Source: Alkalithermobacter paradoxus
Lineage (GTDB): Bacteria; Bacillota; Clostridia; Peptostreptococcales; Peptostreptococcaceae
Direction: 5' to 3'
Assembly: GCA_002029295.1 (NCBI GenBank)
Contig: MZGW01000005.1
Location: 1-64,000 of the forward strand
DNA: 64,000 bases
Part shown: positions 63,973 to 64,000 of the stretch, one piece after another
How positions within the stretch are numbered: position 1 is the first letter of the stretch
Layout: every line of letters starts with the position of its first letter
The notes under the pieces: model-generated
What the model saw: only the letters and a program-made list of their open reading frames with translations
The model's database searches: none
What the model was told of the DNA's origin: nothing
Made by a program: the position numbers and the translations under genes

Positions 63973-64000
63973 TGGTGACCCATAGGGGATTCGAACCCCT
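63973..64000 (-). tRNA. tRNA, 3' part, probably tRNA-Glu (cut by the window edge)
   Basis: The T arm AGGGG-TTCGAAT-CCCCT, acceptor strand ATGGGTC, discriminator A and CCA are present. The anticodon lies outside the window. The 3' half matches clostridial tRNA-Glu, and the Glu-Val-Asp-Thr order is common in Firmicute clusters, so the identity is an informed guess. Confidence 0.7.

Noticed and set aside
63719..63985. An 88-residue plus-strand frame across the tRNA genes (LSYT and RDRTCDPLLV-like repeats)
   Set aside because: It runs antisense over three tRNA genes. Such frames are a well-known false protein type.

Overview
The window comes from a low-GC, endospore-forming, motile anaerobic Firmicute. 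It carries spore-coat cotJABC, a gerA-family germination operon, clostridial-type ribosome binding sites, and strongly A/T-rich coding and spacer DNA. The partial 16S rRNA at the left edge resembles Peptostreptococcaceae (Clostridioides/Tepidibacter-like) in the readable V2 region. That placement is a reading by eye, not an alignment. The right end carries the YycJ-HtrA-RlmH cluster, DnaD and DnaC-like replication proteins and a tRNA cluster. This combination often lies near the replication origin in Firmicutes.

Layout. 1-531: 5' part of a 16S rRNA gene on the minus strand, with an extended V1 helix, leader boxes and a strong promoter. 0.7-6.7 kb: diguanylate cyclase, SEC-C protein, UPF0489 protein, GDT1-type cation exporter, AGCS symporter, RNA methyltransferase. 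6.8-10.5 kb: FMN riboswitch and ribD-ribE-ribBA-ribH. 10.6-12.3 kb: ferritin and cotJABC. 12.3-15.0 kb: ABC-F ATPase, cytoplasmic parvulin, cold-shock protein. 15.1-19.1 kb: ger operon (A-C-small membrane protein-B). 19.2-26.9 kb: EAL phosphodiesterase, a frameshifted DUF523-DUF1722 gene, TtcA-like protein, NhaC antiporter, amine oxidase, DegV. 27.1-30.2 kb: cobalamin riboswitch and a BtuFCD-like importer. 30.3-34.9 kb: MoxR-DUF58-membrane protein operon and an M15 peptidase lipoprotein. 35.0-38.2 kb: second FecBCD-type importer with a four-helix EamA-like protein. 38.2-42.3 kb: treB-treC-treR. 42.3-46.8 kb: pstSCAB-phoU. 46.8-49.3 kb: a Cache-domain chemoreceptor. 49.3-52.9 kb: rhodanese lipoprotein, small membrane protein, VanY-like peptidase, DUF421 protein. 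52.9-54.9 kb: a second chemoreceptor flanked by two 114-bp direct repeats. 54.9-63.7 kb: RlmH, TPR, HtrA, YycJ, M23 and M1 peptidases, DnaD, DnaC-like. 63.7-64 kb: tRNA-Thr, -Asp, -Val and -Glu (partial), transcribed leftward.

How the genes work together. Riboflavin synthesis is gated by FMN and corrinoid uptake by cobalamin. Trehalose uptake and cleavage are probably controlled by TreR at two identical palindromes. Phosphate uptake is probably controlled by a PhoP/PhoB-type regulator: upstream of pstS there are four TTAAC-like repeats at an exact 11-bp period, ending 21 bp before the -10 box. The same arrangement, to the base, precedes the chemoreceptor gene next door. I therefore infer that this receptor belongs to the phosphate-starvation regulon, which is the most interesting reading of the window.

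Many genes end inside their own terminator hairpins. I see no CRISPR array, prophage or intact insertion sequence. No spacer longer than about 300 bases lacks content: 404-712 holds the rRNA leader and promoters, and 29937-30266 holds the cobalamin riboswitch.
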